From: Astropecten irregularis
Taxonomy: Eukaryota > Echinodermata > Asteroidea > Paxillosida > Astropectinidae
Assembly (NCBI GenBank): GCA_963971285.1
Contig: OZ020246.1
Location: 23,155,494 to 23,219,493 of the forward strand
DNA: 64,000 nt
Direction: 5' to 3'
The notes beneath the pieces were generated by a model, which worked only from the letters and a program-made list of their open reading frames with translations, was not told where the DNA came from and did no database searches. How positions within the stretch are numbered: the stretch's first letter is position 1; each line of letters begins with the position of its first letter. Positions 11,230 through 23,000 of this stretch are shown in pieces. The translations under genes and the position numbers were made by a program.

Positions 11230-12763
11230 TTATCCGATGAAATTCAAGACGACCAGATGAAGAATGATGCTACCAAAGATAAAATCTGCAAAGGCACGTT
11301 CTGGAGAGGTGTTTCTAAAATCTGATTTGTTGGCTGGGTTGACTTGAAGCCGAAGGCAAACTAGAATGGAGTGAAAACAATCGTGTACATTTTCAAGGAA
11401 TTTTGTAAAATAATTTGAAATATTTCCATAGCCACAATTTTGTCCTCATAACTGTAGCAACTGACCATCATTAAGTTTATTATTATGTACAAAATATCAT
11501 AGGCCTAATTATGTCAATACGTGGATCTCTGACTCTGTAAAATTTCATAGACAACCACTGTCAATGTCATCCACAACACATAGTCTTGGTTCCAATACCT
11601 TCTTTGCTGTTTTCCCTCGGCCTGTCGGACAGCGGTTAGTCACATTGCGCAGCCATCTATTGACTGCACTTACTCACATGGTAGGTAGTAGTAGTAGTAA
11701 CGTCTTGACTTGTTACCAAGACTACACATGTGCAAGTACAATTTTTTTTTGGCACAGTCAATACAATTCTCTGGGGCGCTAGACCAAACGTCAACCCCAA
11801 AATTAAAAAAGGGAGTTCAGCGCCAAAGTAACTGGGTCTAGTTTTATGGGGTGTTTTTGAGCTGATACACTTCGAATGCAGCGGTAGCCATTTTTCTAGA
11901 AACACCCAGTGACCCGTCTGCTCTGCTGGGTGCATTCGTTGAGCTCCTCCGGGTGGACACCAGTCAACCTCGTCCCCATTCTCTCGCTTGTTTTGTGCAG
12001 TAAAACACGACCATTCCCAGAAAGGTAGCATATGCTGGTGCAACGCTGGGCCGAGTATTGAATACGCATCACGTACTACGTCCGTATCCGTATCCGGATC
12101 CGACCCCGAATCCGCACCAGTGATATTGCGCGCGCCTCTCTATACATTACTGTATGTACAATCGCCTGTATACTGTATATACAATGTACATGTACAGTAC
12201 ATATGTACATTGTACATACAGTATACAGGCGATTGTACATACAGTAATGTATAGGTAGGCGCGCGCAATATCAGTGGTGCGGATTCGGGGTCGGATCCGG
12301 ATACGGATACGGACGTAGTACGTGATGTGTATTCAATACTCGGCCCAGCGTTGCACCAACATATGCTACCTCCCAGAAAGGGCTGACCCGGGGAAGCTAA
12401 ACAAATGCACCCAGTAATTATGTGCACAAGTGATGGCCGTCAGTGGAATTCTTCCCAGAAATTCATATGACATATGTAGCATATCTACAGCAAAAATACA
12501 AATGAAACCACAGTATAGAATTAAACTATAAATAATTTAGACCTAGGCCTACCTCCTAACACGAAGGAACCGACACAGGAGATAAAACCAGACAGGAACG
12601 AGTTGAACGGGAATGTTCCGACCAGAACACAGTACACAAACTGCACTATACCGGTCAGCATAATATAGGCCAGGTAGGCATCGATAATCTTCAGCTTCTG
12701 CGAGGTCTTGGACATGTACTCCTCGTAGAATTTCCCCAACACTGAAAACAATTCAATGGCCAT
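11230..12763 (-). CDS. DAD1: DAD1, oligosaccharyltransferase subunit
   Basis: Two exons on the minus strand, 12763-12553 and 11360-11230, spliced in phase 1 (donor GGAG|GTAGGC, acceptor TTCTAG|TTTG), giving 113 aa, the usual length of DAD1. The protein has the family's three membrane segments. Conserved stretches are [14 protein letters not shown], the near-invariant [21 protein letters not shown], and in exon 2 ERAFADFIF and the C-terminal [14 protein letters not shown]1 is a small ER membrane subunit of the oligosaccharyltransferase complex that N-glycosylates nascent proteins; its loss triggers apoptosis. The start is the ATG before [15 protein letters not shown], which aligns with the vertebrate N-terminus; an upstream in-frame extension lacks an ATG. 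The single intron carries a foldback transposon. Confidence 0.96.
12024..12370. mobile_element. MULE-like foldback element with 9-bp target duplication
   Basis: A 347-bp near-perfect palindrome with arms of about 170 bases, centred near 12197. The ends are GGTAGCATATG and its complement. TCCCAGAAA occurs immediately outside both ends (12015-12023 and 12371-12379), a perfect 9-bp direct repeat. Long inverted repeats with a 9-bp duplication are the hallmark of Mutator-like (MULE) and some foldback transposons. It sits in the DAD1 intron and is non-coding. The centre is rich in TGTACA/TATACA steps. Confidence 0.8.
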
Positions 12764-13867
12764 TTTTTCGGGTGTTTTTGAAGCTTCAACCTTCGAGCAG
12801 AAATCACCAGTGATACGCGTGTACGTGTACAACCATCAACGACCCCGGAAGTAAAAGGGTCGTGCATGATGGGAAGGTCCAATTCTGTCAATATTTTCCC
12901 GTTATTCAATTCGAACATCATTATTTTTATTAATAAAATTAAGTTTAAATATATCTATAAATCAGGAGAAGTATTTTTATAGTCACAATAAAGATTATTT
13001 GTATTCTGTTGATAACTTACTAAGTCATTTCTGTATAACTCAATTTAAAGTTATTGTTAGAGGACAACGCATATCCGTCGTCTGCTTCGATTTTGTTTAA
13101 ATGCTCGAAAGGTGGCGCTATACAGTATGTTCAGATCGCTGGCAATACAATTATTTTGTCAGATACCCTTTAAAGGCCAGTGATTAGCTTCAACTTGTTA
13201 TTTGACAGTAACAAATACTTAACAAAGAGTTAGGTTGTAATTTCTGGACCATGTTAACAGAAGACAATTTCCTTGACTAAATTCTGTTTTTGATGTAAAC
13301 ATGGAGGAAGGAAAAGATTCCTTCCTCCATGATGTAAATGAGTGGATAAAAAAGGGGCGGGGCAGGGTTTGTGGGGCGGGGCAGGCCCTGGGTGGGGCGG
13401 GAAGAACTTTAACAATGACACATAGGAACTGACAGACCAACAGTCACATGAAAGGATCAAAATGAAAAATCTACTGTTCCTAAAGAAATGACAACACAGG
13501 ATTCAATGCTACTTATACAAATAGAATTTTAATGCTTAGTGCTATACTCTTCAAAATCAAAATACAACCAACTTAATCTGATTAAAAAATAAGAACAACA
13601 TTTACAGTAACAATTCAAAGACAAGTTCAAACTTAACAGAATACGGCATCCAAATATTAAATTGCAATGACATTATTTCACTATCGTTTGGCAATAACAT
13701 CATATTTTTACCCTTCAATTTACTTGAGCTTGGCAAATCCAACTTTTTTGAAATGTTTATGCCAAATCTTCATTTTGTTCCTCAAGTCGAATATTTTGTT
13801 ATCAATACAAGTAAATAAAATGCTGTAAAAAGCTCATTAGCCAAAATGACCTGAACTATATCAAATC

Positions 13868-14340
13868 ATTCAAATGCTTGGAGTTGGGAGGGCCTGACAC
13901 GTTGTGATTTTAGCAGGATCTTTCTCAAAAGCTAAATGACAAGGGACAAGAACAAACATTTTTTATCAGGAATATTTCATGGCCGGGAGACTCGTCCAGT
14001 GGCAGAGCATTAAGCTAGAATCAAGTACCAACCACCCACACACACCTATTTTTAACCACAGTTCTACAGAAAGTTGTCCCCATAATAAATAATAACATGT
14101 AGGCATAGTAAAAAATCCCAAGACCTCTGGTCCAAATTTCCCTACAATATTAAATATACCATACACCATAAAATTATGCCCCGGCCACAAACACACACCA
14201 ACATTTCACACACACGCAAAATAATGAAAGAATAGTCAATTCTTCAAACAAAATTTGAAACATTTTTCTTTGTTCACTTTTCAATGACTTTAAATTCAGT
14301 AAGTTTCCCTTGTGGTTATTTGATGATTAAAATTTGAAAA
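13868..14340 (+). repeat. Composite of a dispersed repeat and a SINE remnant
   Basis: Bases about 13868-13955 carry a motif (GGAGTTGGGAGGGCCTGACA, then AGCAGGATCTTT) that also appears at about 15705-15755, 27545-27605 and, inverted, near 27190-27225 and 33140-33195. Bases about 13978-14010 look like a decayed tRNA A-box region (CCAGTGGCAGAGC). Bases about 14262-14330 match the SINE-A 3' tail (TTTGTTCACTTTTCAATGAC and CCTTGTGGTTATTTGATGA). Confidence 0.5.
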
Positions 14341-14630
14341 AGTCATAATTTGATGAAAAATCCTTACTATAGGAAAGAATAGTGGCGTATGCTCGTAGAA
14401 AATGGCTTATTTCTAAATGGCAATAATTTCACAGCCTCTGCAAGTTCATGTTGCAGAGGTCAACAGAAGTAGCATGCCTGATAGTTCAGTGCCCAAAAGC
14501 ATGCTTCAATACTGTACATGTGCAGCAGTTTGACGCAAGGGAGACCATGATGCGGCAAAGTATACCATTTTCTCACTGTTATTCATGGAATGTTAAGGGG
14601 GCAGCCCAGGCAGGCATCGCTTGCCTCGTT

Positions 14631-14925
14631 GTGGACTAGGTACCCCTTGTCCCCTTCCAGTCCTATTTATACTGCGAAGAGACCATCAGTCTTGTTTCAG
14701 TTTGAGAGAGGGGTTTATCCACACCATAGGGGTGGAGGCATTCATTGGATGTGGACTAGGTACCTCATCCAGTCATATTAATACTGTGAAGAGACCATCA
14801 GTCTTATTTCAGTTGGAGGGGCCAGTTTCTCCACACCATAGGAGTGGAGGCATTCATTGCTGCCTTGCTGTGGACTAGGTACCCCATCCAGTCCTATACT
14901 GTGACAAAACCATTGGAGCTTGTTC
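14631..14925 (+). repeat. 120-bp tandem repeat, about 2.4 copies
   Basis: GTGGACTAGGTACC begins units at 14631, 14751 and 14870, so the period is about 120 bases. Each unit also contains GAGACCATCAGTCTT and CCACACCATAGG. The third unit is partial. Confidence 0.85.
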
Positions 14926-14998
14926 TCCATGTGTTTCATTTATACAATAAATAATCCCCTCACCACACAGTGGGAAGTGGGCTTGTGCTAAGTGACCT

Positions 14999-15245
14999 GG
15001 GACCAATTTCATCATAGAGCTGCTTAAGCACCAAAACTTGCTTAAGCACCAAAACCCTTAGTAAATAAAATCAATGACAGCCAAAACTCCTTATGAATGT
15101 TATGCTCAGCAAACAATGGCCGAATACAATTCAAAAGCAGTAAAGATCACATGAAAGTTTGGTTGGTAACCCTGTAGTTTGATCAGGGAATACTTTTCAT
15201 GCTTCAGCAAATTTTCTGCTTAAGAAGCTCTATGAAATCCGGCCC
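14999..15245. mobile_element. Palindromic MITE family P, copy 1
   Basis: About 245 bp bounded by inverted GGGNCCAATTTCAT and AGAGCTGCTTAAGCA ends. The interior carries ACAATGGCCGAATACAA and TTTGGTTGGTAA. At least six other copies lie in this window (21062-21552, 24538-24786, 34893-35035, 43446-43690, 46923-47146, 47146-47345). Non-coding and non-autonomous. Confidence 0.75.
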
Positions 15246-15287
15246 CAGCATAAAAAAATTGAATATAATTTATAATAAAAGATAATA

Positions 15288-18200
15288 CTATGCCGCTGGC
15301 AGATCCGGTGCTTCAGCTAAAAGTCTGTGCGCATCTTCATTGTCTTTCCTCACACACAACGTTATTCCTGATTTGTAGGCAGCGGGTATGCAAATGTGGC
15401 TCTTGAACAGCCAATCAGCAAGCAGCCCTGGAGGTCGGTTCGGTGGTGATTGGCTGTAGGACTGTAGCTCACTCAACATCGTGTTAACCTCACCTTCACA
15501 GGGGAAAACAAGATTCATAAGTCATAACGAATATGTTAGGCGGCGATTAGGGTCTACTTTAATAAGAAAGAAAACAGTAACCTAATTATTTTCATGAAAA
15601 ACTGAAATGAGAGAAATATTAACTATTGACAGTTAACATATACAAGTAATAAAATGCTGCAAACTTCTCATCAGCCAAAATAATGAACTGAAATTGATAA
15701 AATGCTTGGAGTTAGGAGGGCCTGACGCGTTCTGATCCTAGCAGGATCTTTACCAGGCGTCAGGCCATTCTAACACCAAGCCAATTAACAAAAACGCATA
15801 ATAAATGAGCAGAGAGAAATTTGACACACAGAGAAACCATTGGGTATAAAAAACAAACAAAAATCCAAAACTGCACCCAACTCTTGATAAAAATAATTCA
15901 CAATTGACCCATGTGAGAGAGCTGCCAAATAAACAAAATATACTAAGCATTAAAAATGTCAGCTTAACAAATGTAGCTTACCAACAGAAAAGCCATTTAG
16001 TATTAATATAGCTTGCAACTGTTAATCAGCTTAGCATAATAGATTACTAAGCAGTGTTTGCTGCTCGATGGAATTGGACCATGGTGCAAGCTCTCGTGAA
16101 CAATCTTTACTTTAATAAGTTTAATTTGAATTATTTCTTAAAGTTCTGAGAGCCTTTAGAACAAAAGAAAAATTTATTTTTTACCTTCAACATTCATCTC
16201 TTTCCATCTTGGATCAGAGTGACTAGAAATAACGGACAAATCCATACCATCCTGCCATCGGCTAATTACGTCCACCTTACGTATCTGTATTGTAAAAACC
16301 AAAATCAAAGAAATGTTGAACAATCTGAGGGAAAATGTGAAAGGAACTGTCAAGATGCATGATAATACCCATTCTCTTGAAGTGAATGAAGTTAATGTAT
16401 TGTATTCTCTGTCCTTCAGGTTGGGGTGAAAACAGACATAAATGGTACACCCCAAGGGCCTGTTCGTTTGAGGCAAGCAATCAGTGATCCTGCAGATGCA
16501 CGTTTCATGTAGGATATGCTAAAATGGGATCCGGTCCGGATCAGCAGGATCACTGATCTAGTGCCTGAAACAAACAGGCCCTGAAAAGGTGAAAATTAAC
16601 CAGAAAATTCAAAAAAATGATTTTAGTTTCCAAAATTGTCATTTATTCATTAGGTGCGTTCGAGCATCTTCCCTCGGTCAATACGGGTCACGTCACCTGG
16701 ATCAGCCACCACAGCCGGGCTAATCGAATGCTTGCTATAACCTTTCCGCCATATTGAATTTGTGTGACGTGTTTCCCACCACTGACTCTATCTACTCACA
16801 AGCAAGGTCAGTGGGGGCTGCCCTGGGTGAACCCCGAGAATGACGTCAGACCAAATTGAACGGTACATACGGGGGCTGACTCGGAGTGACCTAGAGGACC
16901 TACACAAACGCACCTAATTCAATGTTGTAATGATAATTTTACTGAGCTTTTGATATTTACCTTGAGGACGGAGTCACTGGTGATGTAATGAAGGAAGTTG
17001 GATACTGTGGCCGTGGTGAGGGGATTGCACATGTGCACGCCTTCATCTGAGATACCATACACCATCTGATGATGCCAAGCATCGGGGATGTCCATGACAC
17101 CATTCACCACATGCTGGAGGTTGAGTGTTGCTATGGGAACAACTCCTGAACAATAGCACAATGGTAGGGGATTCTATTAATATCATGTATACATTTCTTT
17201 ATCTGAACCTTGTAGAGTCATCAACAGACTTCTTCAAAGGAACAAGATATTTTACAGCAAGAATCACAAAATAAGAAAAAAGACTCTTTTTTAAACATTT
17301 GATCCTGGCATTTTGTTGTTGTTGTCTTTCTTGCTGTTCTTTTTGTTGTTGTTTTGACAAAATGACAGCCCGCAAGTGGAAGATTCAATAATCCTTTCCA
17401 AAGAGAGAAGAGAAAATATCTAGAAGACTTGCTGATCAATATGATGTAAAAAATCAGCAGAACTAGTGTCAGTTTCTCCAAAAAATAATACAAAGAATTT
17501 AAAACTTCACAAAAGATTTTTGATCCAGAAGGAAAAGATGAATGAGTCTAAGAAAAAAACAAACAGTTTAGGCTAATTGTTTTGTTTTTTTGGCACATGC
17601 ATAATGGTTAAGTTAAAAAGCCATTTGAGTTCAGAACGCTATAATTAATGACTTGTTCAAAATTGGCTATAGTTCCACTCATAAACTTGTATATAATTTT
17701 AAGCCGTAGTCAAGTCAAGTAATGGACCGTTCCGGCTCTAAGTCTTTTAGCCCAGCCCACAACGACAGACCACTTGGTTTGTGTGTGGTTTGTGTGTGTT
17801 TTACATACCACATGTGACTGAGTTTGACCAAGATAATGGAAAATGATGACTGTACTGGTGTTAGCTAGCAAAAATGTTTAAGCTGTCGCAGTCACTTAAT
17901 TAAACAGCGTCCTCCAATTTTGGTAAATGTCCACAGTTTGATTGACTGGCCGGACGGGTCCATTCCTATCATGGTAGATTACTACATGATGTAGTCAGCA
18001 CTCTGTACCTAATTTGATCCATCTTGTCAGCCACTGGGGTAAATCCACCCGACTCTCGGGATAAAAATGGAAGAACCTGGAAAAGACCTCTCCTCCTGAT
18101 GCTCGATCAAGGCCCTCAATGATGTCCGTATGCGTCACCCCGGCAACGCTCCTGGAGGACAGGTACTCTGGTAAGGGAGCATCGTTGGCCCGCAGTCTGG

Positions 18201-19026
18201 TGTTGACGGCGGATGCGACTTCGTCTTGATCTTTGTGAATTTCTAGAACTTTCTGGGAAACGAGAGTAAAAAAGCCTACTTTCATTGCTGGAACCTGAAC
18301 TGTAGGCGGCCTATATATAGGCCTATACATAGTTTTGTATGAGAAAGCAGAAAGGGGCGTGGCATATCTGCCTCCGGCATTCCTATAGACATTAGTCCAA
18401 TCTGGTTAGCCTGGTACCCAGATCCCACAGATGAAGAGTAGTAGTTAGTTTACTGTAGAAGCTGATGGGTACCAGCTAACCGGAATGGATTTATGTTCAG
18501 GAATGCCCTACCTACCTCCCATCTCCTCTTTTCTTTATCGCTATATAAATTATACACATTAGACTGTAACTAGGTTTTGTACATAATTATGCAGCCCAAT
18601 GTGAGCCCATAAGCTACAAAACTGTTGACCACTGAGGGCGCCCTAATCAAATGACGTCATGATCATCATGCATGCGCTTTAAATTACATGTACAGTCACT
18701 GTGACTGTCAAAACATGAAAATGAAATCAGAAATCTGAAAATTATGACATTTGTTAACAATAAACGAATTGGTTTGGCTTTATTTTTACCAGTGTATTTA
18801 TGACAGCCGTAGCACCACAGGCCGAGGCTCCAATCTGTGTAACTTGCTTGCTCGCAGCTTCGGCCGGCGTCCAAAGAAAGGCGTGATTTTGTCCGGCACT
18901 TGCAGAATCACCCATCTCTAAATCTGCAACCCCTTCATCAATGCATGCACAATGTATTACATCCGGTGACCTCTGTGCTGCCAGCCTTGATTCAAGCCTG
19001 TGTATACGCCGCATCATCTGTGACAT
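15288..19026 (-). CDS. Uncharacterised peptidase-C39-like protein
   Basis: Five exons on the minus strand: 19026-18790, 18252-18009, 17145-16961, 16284-16185, 15493-15288. All junctions keep frame and the product is 323 aa. The start ATG has an in-frame stop nine bases upstream. Residues 66-79 read GASACGATAVINTL, the nucleophile block of papain-fold C39-like peptidases, with C70 as candidate nucleophile. Residues 184-203 contain WHHQMVYGI followed by a CNPL block, matching the family's His and Asn/Asp strands (H185 or H186; N201 or D194). The catalytic set therefore appears complete, which suggests an active cysteine peptidase or related acyl-transfer enzyme. There is no signal peptide or membrane segment, so it is probably intracellular. 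I do not recognise a named orthologue. The family call is by motif only; the exon 2 acceptor (TTTCCCAG|AAAG) was preferred over a weaker upstream CAG because of its pyrimidine tract. Confidence 0.85.
16456..16581. mobile_element. Small MITE with GGGCCTGTT ends
   Basis: 126 bp in intron 3 of the C39-like gene. The ends are GGGCCTGTTCGTTTGAGGCA and the complement of CTGAAACAAACAGGCCC, with two inverted ATCAGTGATC blocks inside. A smaller relative is at 58022-58101. The ends resemble hAT-type MITEs, but no clear 8-bp duplication was found. Confidence 0.65.
16651..16916. mobile_element. MITE with AGGTGCGTT ends
   Basis: About 265 bp in intron 3 of the C39-like gene, bounded by TTAGGTGCGTTCGAG and the complement of CAAACGCACCTAA. 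Internal blocks with GGGCTGACTCGG and CCTCGGTCA are partly complementary. Non-coding. Confidence 0.6.
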
Positions 19027-20042
19027 TTGACTTTACCTGTATTCCACACGGTGATTCAGCACGCACAACATGCCGACTGGTTTGGAGTTTATCCAGAGCG
19101 ATTAAGTTTGACCTGTTGGTCGATGTTTGCTACAAAAACAAAGTCCCTGTGCACAGTTTTATGAATTAATTGTTGTTTTTCGGCTACAGACATCCATGAT
19201 GGTGTCATTATTTCGGTGTTGAGTACCAGGAAGTGAGGCTGCGTTGCTAGGCCTACATGAGTTTGATCACCAGATCATGCTGGTATTTACACTGGTAATT
19301 GTATTGTTTTTTATTGAAATAAAAATTATTTCTTGCTTGATCTTCTTTTGCATTTATGAGCATGTTGTTGATTATGTTCAAGTCAATGCTGCATTCAATC
19401 AACACTGAGCTGACAACAGTGCATGTCAGTGCGTACATTGAAAGGTATTAAACACTGCTCCATGATGACCATGATGACTAACCTGTTGCATGGGATATCA
19501 AGGCTACTTTTGAGTTTTGAGAGACAACTTAGACAAAGCTGGGAAACAAACCCACATTGCTTCATCCCTCAACGGCGGGGAAAGGGGGAGGGGGCAAGTG
19601 TGGCATGTGTGGATGGGGAGGGGAAGGATGTTGGGGGAATCAAACCCACGTAATTGTTTAAAATGTTAGACCTATTAACTGGGAATGCCGGAACGACCGT
19701 GAATATGTCCCTTTGCGCATGCTGTGCATAATGTTAAAAACACAGTGAGTTTCCCGAACTTTACAATCGCCCTATTACCATATGTATACCGTTAAGTACT
19801 AAGGAAATAATATTGCGATTTAAGTACTAATGGTCCCAATTTTAATGTACTAAGGATATAAAAAATATTTGCTTTTAAGTAATTAACGCACCTTGACAAA
19901 TTAAAATACGTTGAAGAAAGTAAAAAATATCATTTTGGAGAAAACTTAAAACTTAAATAACCCTGCTTTCCGTAATTTTATTTTTCATACAGATTCAGCA
20001 TTGAGGGACTAAACCACATTTGCCAGTTTGCCACTCGTCAAC
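19027..20042. promoter_or_regulatory. Shared upstream region of the divergent C39-like and CLPTM1L genes
   Basis: The two genes start 1,016 bp apart on opposite strands, so this interval should contain both promoters, possibly a shared one. I see no TATA box in a clear position. The left part is mixed sequence; about 19740-19980 is AT-rich with no listed repeat. The divergent promoter is inferred from gene positions only. Confidence 0.4.
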
Positions 20043-23000
20043 ATGCCATCCATAGGCTCAATCATCAACTACATAGTGGTAGGACTGTTTGCAGTCTACC
20101 TCATCCATGTTGCCACGGTGATGTATTATCTTTTCAATCCTGCTCCGTGTGTACCATCGAAGGCCAGGGGTTCATCGCCGTGCATAATGCCATACATTAG
20201 CAGGAATCCAAAGTTGGAGGTATAACTTTTGGTTAAAAGAGCAGAAAAAACATTATTAGTGTTTATGTAAGATTATTAGGCCTTTTCACACTAGACAAAA
20301 TCTTGGATGGTTCTGGAATGACAGTACGGTGATTTGGTTTCACTTTACACATTTTTGCCCTGGGGCCATCTCCCAGATGGGTCTTTACCCGGGGGTAAAC
20401 TTGTCCCTGCTTCAGGCCAAGGGATCAGATTTTTGTAAATCAAGGGCAGACCTGTCTGTGGCGGGTCTGACCCTAGGTCAAATATATTCAGTGTGAAACA
20501 GAGCAACATGAAATTTGATTTCCAATTCTGGGTGATGAGCTTAACCCTCCTGTTGGTTTCCTTGAAACACAATTATGAAACAACACTGGGTTGCCACCCT
20601 GAGGGTCAGTCACCCTGGGCCAGTGAGCCCCAGGAGTCAGCACTGCTGTGTGAAAAGGCACTTAAAGTTATCCTAGGCCTAGCCTGCTACTCTTGCTACA
20701 AAATGTCAGAATTATACTACTGTGCTCAGGCAGTCTGTTAATCATTGCAGACTCTGTGAAAATGATGCGGTGCAAACAAGGATACAAGTTACCCGCTGCC
20801 AACTGCTATACTGCTTTACCCTACAATATAACAACAGAATGTAGTATCTCTAGACTGCACTTTGCAAAATATTATTCAGAGGAATTTGTTTTATCTTTTT
20901 CAGCTCAGTCTTTACACCTCGGTGAAAATGAAAAGGGAACTGGTGGAGAAAGACCTGAGTCTGCTCGCCCGATATGACAACTTCACCATCGATGAAGAGT
21001 TTGACAGGTTAAAACTCACCTGACTTTGATTTTTCTTTATAGTTAAAACCTAATGTTACCATCTGGGCCAACTGTGCAAAAAGCTGCTTAAGCACCAAAG
21101 TTTGCTCAAGATAAGCATCGAAAGCATTGATAGTTGCCAACATTTGTTTGCTGAAATTCTTTGTTAATTTTGTTGCTGTTGAACCGTCATCAGCAACTAG
21201 TCTTCGACACTCCTCTTGGTTCTGTGCTGCCCTCTGTGACTCAGCGACGCTGAGATCCTTCCAATCCTTGATATTGCTCTCCCATCATTTCCTTGGTCTG
21301 TCTTTCTTCCGTTCACACTCAACTGTTCCCTACAGTACTGCCAGCCCTGAACTCCTAGTTACATGGCCGTACCATCTTAGTTTCCATCTTTTCGCGATAG
21401 TCAGGAGGCAAATGTTGTTTCAAGAAAAGTGTAGCAGAAGGCAAGTCTAAAGAAATCACATGATGAAAGTTTGGGTTGGTAATTCTGCATTTAAGGAGGA
21501 CTTTTCGTGCTAATCAAAGTTTTTGTGCTTAAGCGGCTCTATGAAATTGGCTTCGGTTTTGTTACATAAATTTTAATAAGGCAGCGAGGATCTGATTATA
21601 AACAATCTTGGACACTTAGGCACTGATCATAGAAATGCAGGTCACTTAGTTTGATTAAAAGACAGAGTGGCATTGATGAGTTTTATTAAAAGTGACTTTT
21701 GAAAAAAGATAGGTAGGTCTCCAGCTTTCCCCAACTTTATTTACATTCAACTCATCACAAGCATCTTTAAATTGCCTCTGTTTTTAAGATCACACTCTGA
21801 ACTGTGGCCTCTGTCTTTTATGATCCTTGAAATATTGATGTCTTTGTTTTTATCCCTCAGGTCCGTCAATATATCAATACCAAGAAGAACTCAAAACAAT
21901 GGAACATTGTTTGTGCATGTCTTTGTCTACCCTCGAGGGGAGTCGCCGTTCTACAGCAGCTTCCGTTCATACCTATCTGTGCCTCTTACCAAATATGCCG
22001 TGCCTAGAATGGAGGAGTTTAATCTACTCAGTGACAGCAATCATGTAGGTTTTTTTTAAAGTGAACAAAGAAAAATTTACTGAAGCAGGAGTCGAACCAG
22101 TGACCAAAGTGAACAAAGAAAATTTACTGGAGTGGGATTCGAACCAGCGACCTCCGGAATTGGTGATTCGAATCCTGCTCCAGTCAATTTTTCTTTGTTG
22201 ACATTCCAATGATTTAAAATTCAGTCAGTTTTCCTTGTGGTTATTTGATGTAGGTTTTTTGATGAAAAGTTAGCTTCTCCAGTAGCACTGGGGGGCATAG
22301 GTGGCAAGTGCGTTACGCACTCACCAATGTGGCCCGGGTTCGAGTCCGGCCGGGGTCATATGTGAGTAGAGTTGTGCGTTGGTTCTCTCCTATGCTACAA
22401 GGGTTTTTTTCCAGGTGATTTGATTTTCCTCCCTCCACAAAAATCAAACACTTTCGATCTCGGGCTGTACTCCGTGATCACATATGAGTTGATGTGGCTT
22501 GCAGCCAAGGGTGCCCATGAAAGCCTGCTACTCGATCACGTTAAAGTCGCATCCTTCGCAATTCAGCACCCCAGCTGCCAGTAAGGATGATAAGCCTCCC
22601 AAATTATTATTATTATTGTTATTATGATAAACAAGTGTTTATTATAACAATTATTTCAAAAACTACATTATCTTTGAGTGATCCCTGATTTGCCGTTCTC
22701 AGGTTTGCAGTGTCGCTATCAATGTTGCTATTCTTGGCCCCAACCTTGGGATATGTATAGGGGTTTTATGCAGTTTAGTGGCTTTTTTATTCTGACTGAC
22801 ACTCGCACAAAGGCAACTGACAATTTGAGATGCTGTAAACATAGGGTTGGATAGTTAATAGCTGCATGGATTCAGTAAAACCAAGATAAAAGGGTTGAAT
22901 CATGCTGCAGTGAATGTTCTTTGTTCACCCAGACATGCCAAAAATTACTCTTGATTTGGGAGTTAGTTGAGTGTTTTGTTGTTGTTACCTCATTCCACTA

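Larger units (their letters stand above)
12764..15287. other. Intergenic DNA between DAD1 and the C39-like gene
   Basis: No gene seen. From 12764 to about 13860 I find only low-complexity or unclassified sequence, including a short palindrome of TGGAGGAAGGAA at about 13300-13330 and a GGGGCGGGGC-rich stretch at about 13355-13405. SINE, tandem-repeat and MITE copies to the right are listed separately. The 3' untranslated region of the C39-like gene should lie just left of 15288. Confidence 0.5.

Noticed and set aside
12140..12427. 95-residue open frame similar to one on the opposite strand
   Set aside because: It lies in the palindromic foldback element, so both strands read the same sequence.
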